From positions 1,054,001-1,118,000 of the forward strand of contig NC_037321.1 of NCBI RefSeq assembly GCF_000143535.2: a DNA stretch of 64,000 nt, in the 5' to 3' direction. Below, piece after piece: positions 1 to 17,094 of the stretch (the first letter of the stretch is position 1; each line of letters starts with the position of its first letter). The notes under the pieces were generated by a model. The model was not told where the DNA came from, did no database searches, and worked only from the letters and a program-made list of their open reading frames with translations. Both the position numbers and the translations under genes were made by a program. This DNA is from Botrytis cinerea B05.10 (taxonomy: Eukaryota > Ascomycota > Leotiomycetes > Helotiales > Sclerotiniaceae).

Positions 1-884
1 CTATGTTAGGAAAGACTTCTTTGGTGGTTGAAACAAACGTTAGAGTTGGAGGACTTTTGGGAGTTATATTATTTAGAAGAACCGGCTTCGTCGCACTTAA
101 AATCGACATATCCAAGTTTCAACTTTCAACTAACATGTTCAAACTCTGCCCTACGCAGGATGAGACTTCTTCAAAGCCATTTTCCAACCCTAGGTCCGTG
201 GAAGGATAACCTGTGCGTGAACCAAGCTCTATTCTTCATCCTCCATTCGAGAGGTGCGAATCAGTTTAAATAACCGATCCTTCCGAAGGAGCAATCGATT
301 ACCTCGTTCTGAAAGAAATCTCGACCTTTCCTGGTTGACAGCCATATATTCGTTCCGGCCGGTTAATTGGAGGTCCACACGATACCATTGCGCTAAACAC
401 CCAATGTTACCATGCAAAGCAGGTCGAAGTTAGTAAATGACTCCAAGAACTTGAAGAGTTTCATCTTATATATATATCTCCATAAATTCTAGGATCACGT
501 GTGACCGCCCTGGCCCAGCTTACCTGTGATTTGGCGTGCCATGTGAAGTGCAAATGATTGGTCAATTTATCACCCCACGTTGATAATCCAGATTATGGTA
601 TTGGGTTGAGTTGGGTTGGGTGTCTCTATCTCTCTTATCACTCGGGGTACGATATTTTTATATTGCTAGGTTACATTGAGGCTATATATTTCATATATAC
701 TCGAGTACTTCGTCCATACCTCCTTGTCACTCATTTTCTGAGTTGTAACTGAACCTGCTTCTTTGCATCACTTGCGTCGAACGCTAGCCAGCAAACCTCT
801 GCATCATCATTTTCAAAATTGGAAAATTCAAACACTACATCTATTCCTCACTCAAGCCCTACCAAATATACATACCTCTTCATC
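1..884. other. Upstream region of HIS2, no gene seen
   Basis: No open frame here looks coding; the short ORFs overlap one another on both strands and match nothing I know. An AT run (TATATATATA) lies near 469-479. A TGACTC half site lies at 438-443 and an E-box CACGTG at 496-501. Together these are consistent with a promoter for the histidine gene that starts at 885. Confidence 0.5.
438..443 (+). promoter_or_regulatory. TGACTC, possible CPC1/GCN4 half site
   Basis: TGACTC is the half site bound by GCN4/CPC1-type bZIP factors, which drive amino-acid biosynthesis genes in fungi. It lies about 440 bp upstream of the histidinol-phosphatase start. A 6-base match is expected by chance every few kb, so only the neighbouring gene makes it worth noting. 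Confidence 0.3.
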
Positions 885-1920
885 ATGGCATTCTCAATGC
901 ATAGCCACTCTGGGCAGTTTTGTCCTGGCCACGCAAAAGATACACTCGAACAAGTGATTCAAATGGCCATTTCTCGAGGCATGCAAACCTTTGCATTAAC
1001 AGAGCACATGCCCCGGAACTCAAATTCTGATTTATATCCCGAAGAAGTACATTTTGACATTCCCTCTTCCACTTCATCTGCAACACAGTCTAACAAGTCT
1101 AGGTCGAAGCCGGCGATGATGTAGCTCGGTTCGTTCCCAGACACGAAGCTTATCTCGTTGAAGCCACTCGTCTTCGCGAAAAATACAAGAATGAACTCAA
1201 TATTCTTATAGGCTTTGAAGGAGAATGGATTCGATCGGATTATGGGCCTTTGATCAAAGATCTTGCCTCGAATCCTCTCATCGATTTCTTCATTGGTTCA
1301 ATACATCACGTGAATGAAATTCCTATTGATTACGACGCTGCATTATATGCCAAAGCGATTGAGAAATCAGGAGGCTCGGAGGAGAAATTATATGAAGACT
1401 ATTTTGAGCAGCAGTATGAATTGTTGCAGACCCTGAAACCGAAGGTGGTGGGTCATTTCGATTTGATTCGATTATTGAGTGAGAATCCAGATAGAGATTT
1501 GACTGAGTGGAAAGGAGTTTGGGATATGGTCTTGAGAAATTTGCTGGAGGTGGTGAAGTATGGAGGGTTGTTGGAAATTAATACTAGTGCATTGAGAAAA
1601 GGATTGAAGGAGCCATATCCGGGAAGACAGATCTGTGAGGTATGTATTACACGTGTAAGGATGTGATGGAGGAGATTCTGACAGATTTATAGGCATACAT
1701 ACGATTTGGCGGCAAGTTCACGATGTCTGATGACAGTCATGGCATTGGGCATGTAGGAACAAATTTTGTTAAGGCGATAGATTATATAGAATCTCTCGGG
1801 GTTGAAGAGCTTTATACCTTCGAGCGGACTACTTTGGTTGGATCAAATGGGGTCAATCAAACTTTGGGCTTGAAGAGTGTAACTTTATCAAGCGTGAAGG
1901 AAACTTTCATCCCGGGTTGA
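885..1920 (+). CDS. HIS2: Histidinol-phosphatase, PHP family
   Basis: Three exons join in frame: 885-1046, 1103-1639 and 1693-1920, giving 308 residues. The introns are 56 and 53 nt, with GTACAT/GTATGT donors, CTAAC/CTGAC branch motifs and TAG acceptors. The product dephosphorylates L-histidinol phosphate to histidinol, the penultimate step of histidine synthesis, and should be cytosolic. The PHP metal-binding pattern is visible: the HSHSGQFC motif at residues 6-13, LTEH with His41, a GSIHHVN motif midway, and SDDSHG near the C-terminus. The length matches fungal HIS2 (about 300-340). The start was chosen at MAFSMHSHSG because homologues begin right before the HSHS motif; an in-frame upstream codon at 819 would only add an unlikely leader. 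A TGACTC site upstream fits general amino-acid control. Confidence 0.95.
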
Positions 1921-4900
1921 TTCATGGGTTTTAGGCAGTTCTATATCATTCAAACCACGTTAATATGGCACACATGTTCTCAGGTATAATACTATTATGT
2001 GAACCAAATACGCAGAGTATTGAGGATCCATATCGGAAAAGAGTACCGTGTCATGAGAGTTGGCCAATGAGGCGGACATTTAGATGATTTTCCCCTGAAT
2101 CTAAACATATCACAATGATATCAACAATCGATTTTGCAGGTACGATAAACATCTAGTTATAGGCTTCTACAGGCTTGAAGCGCTGTAGCAGATATGCAAC
2201 AAAAGAATTTCAAGTGGAGGGATAAGCTCAACTGATTGGCTGAATGGTGCGGAACGAACAAATCGAAAGTGAATGCAAGGGAGAGACGAACCGTTTTAGG
2301 CAAATCATTCTTCTTGCCGAATATGTTCTATACTTGCATATGTAGTCTACTAATTGAGTACATCAATTCGTCTCCTTTGCTTCGCATAAACATAGCTGTA
2401 CTTTCCTCTCTTTTTTTCTGTTGAAGTTCCTAGGAGATCTCGCACAGAAAATGATGAGCCAACATCTATGAACTTTCTTTTCTACAGGTTGTGGCTTAGG
2501 TTTTCACTGGGGGTTTGGCCAGGAAATACCTACAGCAGACATATCATCTTCAGCTTCTTACCTGGCGCGTATTAAATCACTATTGTTGTCGCTTAATCTT
2601 ACTATACAGTCATGGCCTGAAGTAAGTTTGCACGGGATAATCGTATCCATAAGAATCCGGGAAAGGTCTCTCGCTACTTCTAATGCTGCAATATAAAAAC
2701 ACCGCGTGAGTCTGCATGGCCAGTAGGGACTACTAGATGACAGACCATCTTTGTCATGGACGACTGCGAACGGCTTCTGTGACTTTTACAAAAGTGGTAT
2801 GTTATAATCGGAGGGTAAAAGGATTGATTTACAACTCGGTATTGTCTTATCGTTTCAAGACTACCATTATCATTTTATTGTTGTCGTTGAGGTCAAGTGA
2901 TAGTGACTGTCTTCCTTCCTCCTCTCGTCAGTAATCCTGATACCATCAACTATTTTGCGCTCAAGTACAGCGTAGATATCAACTCTCCTCAAGCACTTCT
3001 CGCTTTTCCGCCCTGATGTTAACTTTATGCTAGTTACATCTCTTCCTGCAGTATTTACTCGCAAAACAGCTGCGCTTTTATGTCACTTGCGTGGAAACAG
3101 CCACTCTTCAGTCCGCTAGAGTTCAGACTTCTCTACGTGTGCTTTTGAATTCACTGTGTATATTTATATCCGAAGCACCCGAGAGTATTTCCAAGTGATA
3201 GAAGTGTATACAATTAGTGAGTTTTTCCAATGGAGACCATTGTGGTATGTATATGAATATATCTGCCCAAGCAAACTTATTTCAATCACTATTTAAGAAA
3301 TCTATGCATCCCAAACTACTCCGTCTTTTGAAAATTGTCCCTGAGCCAGACGGCCTACTACTTGCAAATTCTTTCAGGCTAATAGATTTCTGTAAGAACT
3401 TCAACTTTTAACCAACTCGAGCTGTAGATAAATTTGTGCTCATTTCTTGATCATTTGCTGCCGGATTTGTAAATATAATTACGTAGGACTTCTGATCGCC
3501 GTTTCTTTTCACTCACTGTCTATGATTGTGCGGGTCTGGGTCTATTTCTCATCTCATCTCACTATACATATCCAGATCTTGACGATAAACCTGCTAGCCT
3601 AAGGTAAAAAGCTCTGTCAAAGGAACCCTCTATATTCCACACCCAAAGTCACAAGGCTCACCTTGGATTCTTTGCATCAACCTCAGGCCATGTGTACGAC
3701 CAGTAGGTGTATTCTTAGTCCTTAAATACTGATCCAAATCTAGAATCTAGAGAAGCGAGAATGGGATGCCTTGGAAAATCATCTGATATTTCACAACCAT
3801 TATGTGCTTCCATTCGATCAGAACAACTTTCATGGAAGCCAATCAGACAGCATATTCATAGTGTGAGATTTTGAGTACTAAGGTGCAATTCTACCCACTG
3901 AGTGACAAACCATACCGTTCCCAAACATGGTATCTTTTCCACATCATCTGCTGTTTCTAGTGCCCACTCTCAGAATAAGTCCTCGATGCCAAGCTATAAA
4001 TCTACCGGGTAGTATTTCTCAAAAGCTCTATACTAGAATCGACAGAATTAAATCCGAAATTACAATGCTTCTCTTCATCGTTTCAGGAACCAAAATGTGC
4101 TGGTGCGTACAATGAATGGTTGGCTCGATTGACACTATCCTAGATTGCTTCTACTTTCAGGATTTCTCAAATAATGACTTGTCTATTACTATCAATGCAG
4201 CGACAAATCGAATATCGTTATCGTATATCCTATCTCACTATCATCACTAAGAACTAGCATCACCGCTGTCACCAATTCTTCACCATCCCGAAGACTTCTT
4301 CGGGACTTGGCCTTGTCAGTTTCACCCTCTGTTACATGTCCATAAATTCATTTTACAAACGACAAGACGCTCTCCTAATCTTGTTACCACCTGCACCACA
4401 ACTTTAAATTCCATACTAACCATACTATATATGTAAGAAATCTCTAGCTAATGAACAAACCAGTATCACAATATGAAAATGAACACCTCAAAGACCAACA
4501 AGGGAGCGAGGGGAGACAATCTCAGATCAGTTCCAGAGTCCTACACAAAACAGAAAGTCCCTGAATTAATCTCTCAATAAGATTTAAAAAAAATTAGCCC
4601 CATACTTCGAATCATATCAGAAACCTCGCTCCTATCATTGCATTTCCGGCTATTATTCCCTGAAATACATGTAGCTAATTTCTAACACTCAAAGGACGAC
4701 AACGACAACGACAATAATGATGACAACGATTCTGAAAACAATAATGATAATAATAACAATAGTTACAACGACAATGACCACCAACCTACAGATCTTTATA
4801 AGAATGATACCAAAACACTTTTGAATTACACCACAGCTCGCATACATAAGATCATTCTCTCATGAATTTCCAGTAGCCCGAAAGATCAGAGCTCTCGCTG

Positions 4901-5332
4901 GAGACGCGTTTCTTGAGCTGATAGTATATATTCATTTTTGCATGCTTTTCAAGAGGCTTGAGATTTCTTGCAATGGCCAAACGGAGTATTGGCGAACGAG
5001 ATGCAACGCATCGTATCAGGAATCACGTGTATTCGATCTCGAAGATCCGGGAGAAAAAATTCCAGTGCTCATCCAATCTATTATTTGTATACATGCTCAT
5101 GTACCGCAGACGGGGTATCTACAATTACAAGCCTTCGTTTATATAGACCAAGTCGGTCATAACATTGAAATGCTTTGTAAGAACCGAAGTGAAAAAGAGA
5201 GTGGTAAATGTTCGTAAATGTACCACGCAATAAATAAGAGCAATCGCCCAGTATTTCATTTTTTTTTCTCCTCCTTGCGCCGTGATACCCGATCCATTAA
5301 AACTCAAATCATCAAATCGTCAAAGCATCAAA
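1921..5332. other. Gene-free intergenic stretch of 3.4 kb
   Basis: Only overlapping ORFs under 95 codons occur, with no recognisable motif and no exon chain. The most notable content is an A/C-rich trinucleotide-like tract at about 4694-4785 (CGACAA, AACGAC and AATAAT units). The stretch lies between the 3' end of HIS2 and the 3' end of the minus-strand MATE gene, so it is a convergent intergenic region and unusually long for one. Confidence 0.5.
4694..4785. repeat. Low-complexity ACGACAAT-type tract
   Basis: Imperfect runs of GACAAC, AATGAT and AATAATAAC units on the + strand. No frame through it is open for any useful length, so it is simple-sequence DNA and not an Asn/Asp-rich coding repeat. 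Confidence 0.6.
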
Positions 5333-7503
5333 TCATCCTGCTGCGTTTCGGTCCTGTGCTGCCTATAAGAATTCTGCATTAGTAGTCTCTCCAAAAAAGG
5401 TTGAGTAGAATAAAAACATAAGAGGAAGCAGGTCATACCTCTACCGCATGTGCCCAGTCAGTCCTCACTAAGAACCAACCCTCAATTGCCGCTACCAATC
5501 CCAACGCCAACGCAACACCCAACCACAGTCCCTCCAACTGCCATCCTAATCCAAAAGCGGTGCCAAAGCTGATTGGCATGGCTAATACGTAATAACAGAA
5601 AAGATTGACATATCCGCCTATCTCTTGTCTTCCTAATCCCCTTAGCAACCCGCCGCAGTTCGCAGCTAGCGCATCGAAGAGCTGGAATGCTGCACAGAGA
5701 GGAAGAACGCTGGCGACAATGTTTATAACATCGAGGTCGTCGGTGAAGAGGCGTGGGACAATGTTGCGGAGTGAGGAGATGAGTGTGAAGTTGAATAGCC
5801 CAACTAAACAGGCACCATAAATAGCCTAGTAGCAAGCGTGCCTTTGTTAACAGGAGAGCATTGGGACAGGCATGGGAGGATTTGAGAATGGGAGGGAAAA
5901 GTACATACCACTTTCGAGCTGGTTTTAGCTGCATCTGAGAGGGTGGCGCCAATAAGGTTGGCCACACGAGTTGAAGCTGCAATAGAAATTGAGAATGGAA
6001 TTTGGAAAGTCAACGCGGTTATGGTAGTGAGAACGCTTTGAGCTGCAAGATGCGTTACGGAGAAGTAACTTGATGCTAGAGTTAGAACTTCAAATGCTAA
6101 GTACTCTGCTAATACCATTACGAGACCAGGAAGAGCGAGTTTGATCATCGGACCTGATGACTGTTAAAAAACGATAAGGATGGAGCAGTTCAGAACTTAC
6201 CCCAGTTATGGAATGCCCTCCATGTGAATCCATCCCAACATTCTTTTCCGTCCACGAATCGAACGTAGAGGAATAGTAAAAGAGGCAAGAGATTGTCTGT
6301 CACAGCAACGGCGATTGGAGCTCCAATGAACCCCCATTCAAACTGCCAAACAAATAGCCAATTCATGAAAGCATTAAGAGGTGCGCAAAAGAGTAAAACA
6401 TAAGTTGTGGCAGAAAACAATCCTTGTGCTTGTACAAATCTTTTCGCACTTTCGAAAAGAGCAAACCCGGGAGCTCCAAGCAGTAGAATTCGTAGATACA
6501 GTCCTGCCAGTTCTGCAGAACGTTTCTCGGGTACGATGGTTTCCAAGATTTTCTCAGCATTCAACCAAACTATTCCAATTGGTATAGTCAAGGCCCAGAG
6601 AAACCATACCATTCTCTGCAACTGTAGTCCAACTAGACCTTTTCTACCAGATCCGTATGCTTGCGCACAAAGAGTGTCTAAACTTGTAGCCAATCCTTGA
6701 TAGATAGCATATCCAGTAATATTTGCAGTCATACTAGCTAGACTGACAGCGCCTAGTTCTACCTTCCCGAGACGCCCCACGGTGAATATACTTGCAACAG
6801 TAAGGGAGTATTGGAGGACGAAAGTAACAACCAATGGGCTCGAGTACCTTAATAAAGTTTTCGCCTCTCTTTGCCAGGTTGTTTTAATCTTTCCTGCTGC
6901 TACAGCTTCCTCCCACTGTCTGTTTAATCTCTCGTGACGCGAACGCGCAGACTCAAGCTGTCCATTTGGCAGCAATGCTGAAGTCTCCGATGGCACTCCA
7001 GCCTCTTCATCGCCCATTGGCTTTGGTATTTTTGTGCTAAACAATTTCCCGTATAGTCGGTTGAAAGCGCTTCGCTTCACCGGTTCGGGGTGCTTCGGCG
7101 GAGCTAGATGATTGTCCCTCAATAGACTCCTTTCCTCATTTCTCGTTTCGTGTCTTTCCTTCTTAGTCAACCATGCTGTTTCTTTGAGTTGAGGGGTGAC
7201 GGCAGGACGAGTGCCACCGAATGCCGCAACACCTGGCCGTCGATACGAATGTGTCATTGAATGTTGAGCTTCCGATTGTCGAATTGTAGAAGCCTCCGAA
7301 GACTCGTCTCCAGAGCTGGTACATTCATTGTGTTCTGGTGCTTCTGCTTCATTTGCGGGGTATTCTGCTAAATCGCGCGCAAGAGACTCTTGAGCTATGG
7401 GTGAGCTTGAGATGAATGAAGTGCTGAAAGGAGATCTGGCGATTGAATCCCGTAGATGGCCTTCATCTCCAGATTTGATCGGCACTGGAAAAGAAGTCGA
7501 CAT
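5333..7503 (-). CDS. MATE family multidrug/toxin efflux transporter
   Basis: Four exons join in frame on the minus strand: 7503-6201, 6153-5909, 5825-5439 and 5362-5333, giving 654 residues. Donors are GTAAGT/GTATGT/GTATGA and acceptors CAG/TAG/TAG. The first ~215 residues are hydrophilic, rich in Ser/Glu/Lys and probably cytosolic. From about residue 217 (LLRYSSPLVVTFVLQYSL) a run of hydrophobic helices follows the MATE plan, including the half-repeat signature NWGPMIKLALPG that forms across the exon 1/2 junction, and GQQ-like LRGLGRQEIGGYVNL near the C-terminus. MATE proteins export organic cations, drugs or secondary metabolites by H+ or Na+ antiport, here probably at the vacuolar or plasma membrane. 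The last exon encodes only nine residues. It is transcribed away from the DUF202 gene, and an inverted pair of TGACTC sites lies about 75-90 bp upstream. The substrate cannot be read from sequence. Confidence 0.9.
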
Positions 7504-8511
7504 TGTTGCGCAATGGTATATTTCTTATCAATATCGAGTCTTCCAAGAGATACTCAATTATCTTTGATGAGAGCGAGTCACAGTTCTGACTCTTCCCTTC
7601 TCTCACTTCTCAATAACCTTTAAGAACTCATGCAATTAATTGACGCAATGCATGCAATGACGGTCCTACCATAATCCGCACTCACGAATAACGAATGAAT
7701 ATACTCAAGGAAGAAGAAAAAAAGATAGTCAAACATATGAACAAAACGAGCAGAGGTCAATTGGAAATCGAATGGGAGATCACTCACCGTCCATGCCAAC
7801 CTAGTAAAATGCTAGCTCGCTCGCTCTCTCTTAATCTTTGCGGAATAAAAAATGGACGGACGCCATTGCCATTCAGAGAGAGCTCGTGGGTCCGCTTTCT
7901 TCTTGCATACCGGTCCCTAGCATGCTGACAATGGTTGCGCGGGTACGGCTACCACCCTCACCTAGGCAATGTCTTACGTTCAGCCCACTAATAAGTGTAT
8001 GTGTCTGTACGCAAAAGAGCTTCCTCATCCAATAGCCAGTTCCAACGATCATGGCTGCTGCCCACTAGGCCCTGATAGGCAGGTATTTCCTTTCGAACAG
8101 AACTATCGGAAACCAGCTCTAGAGATACAACGATATCCGAACACCGATTCCGATAAGATCTGGTCGAGAAGATAGCAATAGTGGATGATCCGTCGTATGG
8201 CACGAGATGAATTGATCTGATTTGTCAAAACCCAAAATAGCCAGCCACCAAAAGCATAAAGGGTTCATGTGGCTATCCGAACAGTCGGGACGGATTAACA
8301 ATAGAGCGAGTCCGTGGCCCGCTTTTCCGCTGCAGAGCACGCATAGGAATAGCAAAGTCCGGGGTATCGTTCCGGTGAAGCTTCAACTCCAATAAGTGAC
8401 GAAAGGTACGTCAACAAAGAAAAGACATCGACCTCAGGCCTACTTAGCAGAAGCACTCAATTGATATCCAACCTTCACTCCTTGGTTCTTTAGAATCGAT
8501 CTATTCTTACA
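7504..8511. other. Divergent promoter region, MATE (-) and DUF202 (+)
   Basis: 1 kb between two divergent starts. No plausible coding exon is seen. The MATE-proximal end carries the paired GAGTCA/TGACTC sites. The rest is unremarkable. Confidence 0.6.
7575..7592 (-). promoter_or_regulatory. Inverted pair of GCN4/AP-1-like half sites
   Basis: GAGTCA (7575-7580) and TGACTC (7587-7592) form perfect 6 bp inverted arms around a 6 bp spacer, 72-89 bp upstream of the MATE start codon. Such half sites bind bZIP factors of the GCN4/CPC1 or AP-1 type, and AP-1 factors often control efflux pumps. Binding is inference. Confidence 0.4.
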
Positions 8512-9381
8512 ATGTCTCGCAGCGAAGAGGGAGAATGCCAACGCTCTCCGCGGGAAGCATACTCACCAATTTATTTCCCTCGTCGTCCAGCACCGGTTGA
8601 TGTCGCCAAGTATGTTCCATTGTTTCTTTCCGTGAATCCAGAGTCTTAAATGCCATCCAGCTCATATTCCCTATTCACCGAATTCTTCACACCTCGTCGG
8701 AGAGAACTAATGAACTTTCTCTAGCTACCATGGCGAATCGGTTTTCTGCACACCACCTCTTTTCGGGCCTCTCCTTTTCGATAATGTGGACTCCGACTGC
8801 CGCGACCACTGTGCTAACGAGCGAACGTTTCTCTCCTACCTCCGCCTTTCCATTTATATGACTATCGTTTCCCTCGCTATAGTCCTTTCTTTTCATTTAA
8901 AATCTACCCCCACCCAGCTCGAACTGCGCATGGCACAACCTCTGGGCATAATCTTCTGGGTACTGTCTCTCCTTTGCTTGGCCTTAGGATTTGGGAACTA
9001 CATGAAGACGGTTAATAAGTACAGTCGGAGAGTGGCTATTGTGCAGAGTGGGTGGAAGACTCAAGGGGTGAGTGATGCATTTTCTTATCTTTTCCTTCCT
9101 ATGGGGTTGATAATGTTGGGGGAAATTTGCTCTGTGAATTTCGGTTGCGACAGTGGCTTGTCTACCAACGGAGAAATTCCAAGTACCTTTGCGCAAGGTG
9201 GAAGAGATTTCAGTGGTTGATGCGCCGGTACCTAAGGGTGAATAGTGCTCTATCTCCACAATGGATGAGGGGATTCCATGGACAAGCTAATTTTAAACAT
9301 ATGTAGGTTCTCTCAACAGTTGCAGTCTCGATAATAGCAGTTTGTGTTTTATTCTTGGCAACGAGTTCGAAAAGAGCCTAG
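8512..9381 (+). CDS. DUF202 (YidH-like) small membrane protein
   Basis: Three exons join in frame: 8512-8609, 8725-9067 and 9307-9381, giving 171 residues. The introns are 115 and 239 nt, with GTATGT and GTGAGT donors. After a hydrophilic N-terminus there is the family's conserved start of the first helix, ANERTFLSYLRLSIYM, where an Asn-Glu-Arg-Thr patch leads into the membrane. A second helix follows (PLGIIFWVLSLLCLALGFG). The third helix (STVAVSIIAVCVLFLA) is encoded entirely by the last exon. Three helices and about 170 residues fit fungal DUF202 proteins, which share this domain with the membrane part of VTC polyphosphate polymerase subunits. The biochemical role of stand-alone members is not known to me. 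The intron 2 acceptor was chosen because it alone yields a third helix followed directly by a stop. Confidence 0.85.
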
Positions 9382-13691
<4,310 letters not shown>

Positions 13692-14756
13692 ATTCAAACG
13701 GAATACGATCGAAAGTTTTGATGTTGTAACGAGATTCTATGGTGGAGATTTTATGTGATTCGAGGATATTGGAATGTACTGAAGGGGAGAATTGTAGTTT
13801 ATGGAAGTTTTGGGAGGTAGTAGTATTTGCACAACCAATTTTGAACCTGTTACCTGTCATTAGACATAGAAGTTGCTTCTCACTGTAATTAGAATTATAG
13901 TTGTCAAATAAACATATTATCTGAATGAAAAACTGCATGCCCGTTGTGATCTGCAGCAGCTTGTCGATGTTCGATTTAATATTTGTGAGACGTTAACATT
14001 TCTTCACGACTTTAAAGTGCTTTTACATACTAATCTTCTTCCAGTTCAGTCTTTCCGTTTTCTCTGGTATCTGCATCGTCATTTCGGCAGAGTAGTCCAG
14101 GTATTCAACCCCGAATGAAAAATATATCCAGTCTGGTTTCGGCCGTGGTTACGTAGCTCTAAAAGAGAAGAAAATTAGCTGACATTCACAGCTGGCACCG
14201 TTTTGGATAAGGATTATTGGGGGAATCGTACCTGATTTGTTAACTTACCTGCAGATGGTTTATGGCCCCTGGAGTATATATATGCCTGCTCTAGATTAGT
14301 TTGACCCATGATCGTAGGAAATCCTGCTAGATGGAGGTCATTGTAATGTTGCGATTCTCACACATTCTGATGTACCTGAGGTTTGTCGCACATCGTTTCA
14401 GCCAATCGGACAGTAGAAGGTTGTATGCCGGGATACACCGCCCGGCAGAATTAACATGGATCTTTCGAAACTCCTTGCTTGCTATCTCTCATTGTTCTGG
14501 CCAATACTGAGATGAATACTTGCGATTTTTATATCTTGAATTGGTACTGCATGCAAAGACTGATGCTCCTTTAGAATCTGTATTCCTATATACTTTGGTG
14601 TTATACAGATGGCATTCTGACTTGATTCTTGATTCTTCATTGCTTCATCACCCACCCTGGTCTTGAATTCGAAATGTTGACTGCTAATTACACCTGACTT
14701 CAAATTTGATGCAGATCCATATCAGCCATTAAGCAGAAAGAAGAAAGGAAAACATA
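13692..14756. other. Intergenic between GMC gene and MLH1
   Basis: No coding sequence supported; the longest frame here is a 95-codon minus-strand ORF over the 3' flank, with no motif. It probably contains the GMC 3' UTR and the MLH1 promoter. Confidence 0.5.
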
Positions 14757-17094
14757 ATGTCTGAGCCCATGGATATGGACGCAGGCACCGAAACATCAAG
14801 AGGCACAAAAAGAAAAGCCGAGAGTGAACTCCCAGAAGTTACTGCCCCTGGGCGTATCAAGGTGGGTTTAACGAAGTCACTAAACACCGATTTTTAAGCC
14901 CTAATTATTGTCTAGGCATTGGATCCCGATGTAGTCAATAAGATCGCTGCAGGCGAGATCATTGTAGCTCCGGTGCATGCTTTGAAGGAACTCATTGAAA
15001 ATGCCGTTGATGCAGGCTCAACGTCCCTGGAGGTGCTGGTCAAAGATGGCGGCTTGAAGTTATTGCAAATCACTGACAATGGGCATGGAATTAATGTACG
15101 TATCAATTTACGTTCAAAAGTTTCTTTGTGTCCAAGCTAAGCGGTGATAGAAAGAAGATATGGCAATTCTATGTGAGCGTTTCACAACTTCCAAGCTCAA
15201 ACAATTTGAAGACTTGACGTCGATTGGAACGTATGGTTTTCGTGGAGAAGCTTTGGCTAGTATTAGTCATATTGCACATCTCACTGTCACGACAAGGACG
15301 AAGGATTCGAATTGTGCCTTTAGAGCACATTATGATAGTGGACGTTTGATACCTGCAAAGCCTGGTCAAGGCTCTGATCCAAAGCCCATTGCTGGTCGTC
15401 CTGGTACACAAATCACGGTGGAAGATCTCTTCTATAATGTACCTACACGTCGTCGTGCTTTTCGATCAGCCTCGGAAGAGTATAACAAAATACTTGACGT
15501 CGTCGGTAGATATGCTATTCATTGCAAGGGGGTAGCGTTCAGCTGTAAGAAGCACGGAGAGGCTAGCACCACAATCTCAACACAGCTGGCTTCTTCCACT
15601 GTAGATCGCATTCGACAAATTCATGGCAGTGGAGTGGCAAATGAGCTGATTGAGTTCAAGTCTGCTGATCCGCAATGGGGGTTTACTGCTCAAGGATGGA
15701 CTACGAATGCGAATTATCATGTCAAGAAGACAACCTTACTTTTATTCATCAACCATCGTGCGGTCGAGTCAACAGCTATTCGAAAAGCAATTGAGCAAAC
15801 TTATTCTGCCTTCCTCCCTAAAGGTGGCCACCCTTTTACATATCTTAACCTTGAGATCGAACCTCATCGGCTGGATGTCAACGTTCACCCCACGAAACGC
15901 GAGGTCAACTTCCTCAACGAAGAAGAGATCATTGAGAAAATATGCAACGATATCCGTATCAAACTTGCCGACGTAGACAAAAGTCGAAACTTTATGACCC
16001 AAACCCTCCTTCCCGGAGCTCAAGTGCCACTGGTAGCCGACACGCTGGATCCTGTCGCATTCGCTGCCGCGGACAGAGCCCGAACCACTACTAGGCCATA
16101 TGAGAACAACCTTGTTCGTACTGATGCCAAACTCCGTAAAATCACCACTATGCTGCCACCTACTACCAAGCCTACAACAACTGCCAACAGAGAAGCCACC
16201 CCCAATCCTTCTGGAAGCACCGTAGCCCCGAACTCCCAAGATATAGAATACACCCACTCTGACCGCGAACCAATTATATGTCGCCTCATGACCATCAAAG
16301 AGCTCCGTACCTCTGTCCGCGACTCTATGCACAACGAGTTGACCGAAATTTTCGCTAGCCACACCTTCGTTGGTATAGTCGATGAGCGTCGTCGCCTTGC
16401 TGCCATTCAGTCTGGCGTGAAGCTCTTCCTCGTCGACTACGCCGCTATATCTTCTGCCTTCTTCTATCAAGTCGGCCTCACTGACTTTGGCAACTTTGGA
16501 GAAATTCGTTTCAATCCCCCCTTATCCCTCACATCTCTCTTGACCCTTGCAGCCACTCACGAAAAAGCCACTCAGCCCCCGAATACATCCCCCGAAGATG
16601 ATTTCGAAGTAGAAGACGTAGTAGAGATCGTCTCCGAACAACTTATCTCCCGCCGCGAAATGTTGCAGGAATATTTCTCGCTCTCCATTACCCCCGATGG
16701 TCTTGTCGAAGGAATTCCCCTCCTCCTCAAAAATTACACACCGGCTTTATCTAAACTCCCGCAATTTCTCCTCCGTCTAGGTCCGCATGTAAATTGGAAT
16801 GATGAGAAAGAATGCTTTTCCTCCTTCCTACAGGAATTAGCTAGATTCTACGTCCCAGAACAATTACCTCCATCGCCCGGTCCAGAACATCAAGATGTGA
16901 ACGAACCAGAAACTCAAACGACATCCATTTCTCCCGAGCTCAAACAACGCAGAGATGCAGTGAGGAAAATGGTCGAAGATGTACTGTTCCCAGCTTTCCG
17001 CTCTAGGTTACTCGCTACGAGAGACTTGATGGGGGGCGCGGTGCTCGAGGTGGCGAATTTAAAGGGCCTGTATCGTGTTTTTGAACGATGCTGA
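14757..17094 (+). CDS. MLH1: DNA mismatch repair protein MLH1
   Basis: Three exons join in frame: 14757-14861, 14916-15095 and 15151-17094, giving 742 residues (yeast 769, human 756). MLH1 is the common subunit of the MutL-alpha, -beta and -gamma heterodimers that act after MutS in nuclear mismatch repair and in meiotic crossover resolution. GHKL ATPase motifs are clear: [11 protein letters not shown] with catalytic Glu60 and Mg-binding Asn64, DNGHGI at 89-94 and GFRGEAL at 124-130. They are followed by the MutL transducer domain ([25 protein letters not shown]). The linker is Thr/Pro-rich, and the C-terminal dimerisation domain ends in FERC, the conserved MLH1 tail that contributes to the partner's metal site. 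The start at [10 protein letters not shown] adds about 30 residues before the conserved [16 protein letters not shown]. The first two exons cover exactly the N-terminal ATP-lid region. Confidence 0.97.

Noticed and set aside
15769..16470. 233-codon minus ORF
   Set aside because: Antisense shadow of MLH1 exon 3; the sense frame has clear MutL motifs.
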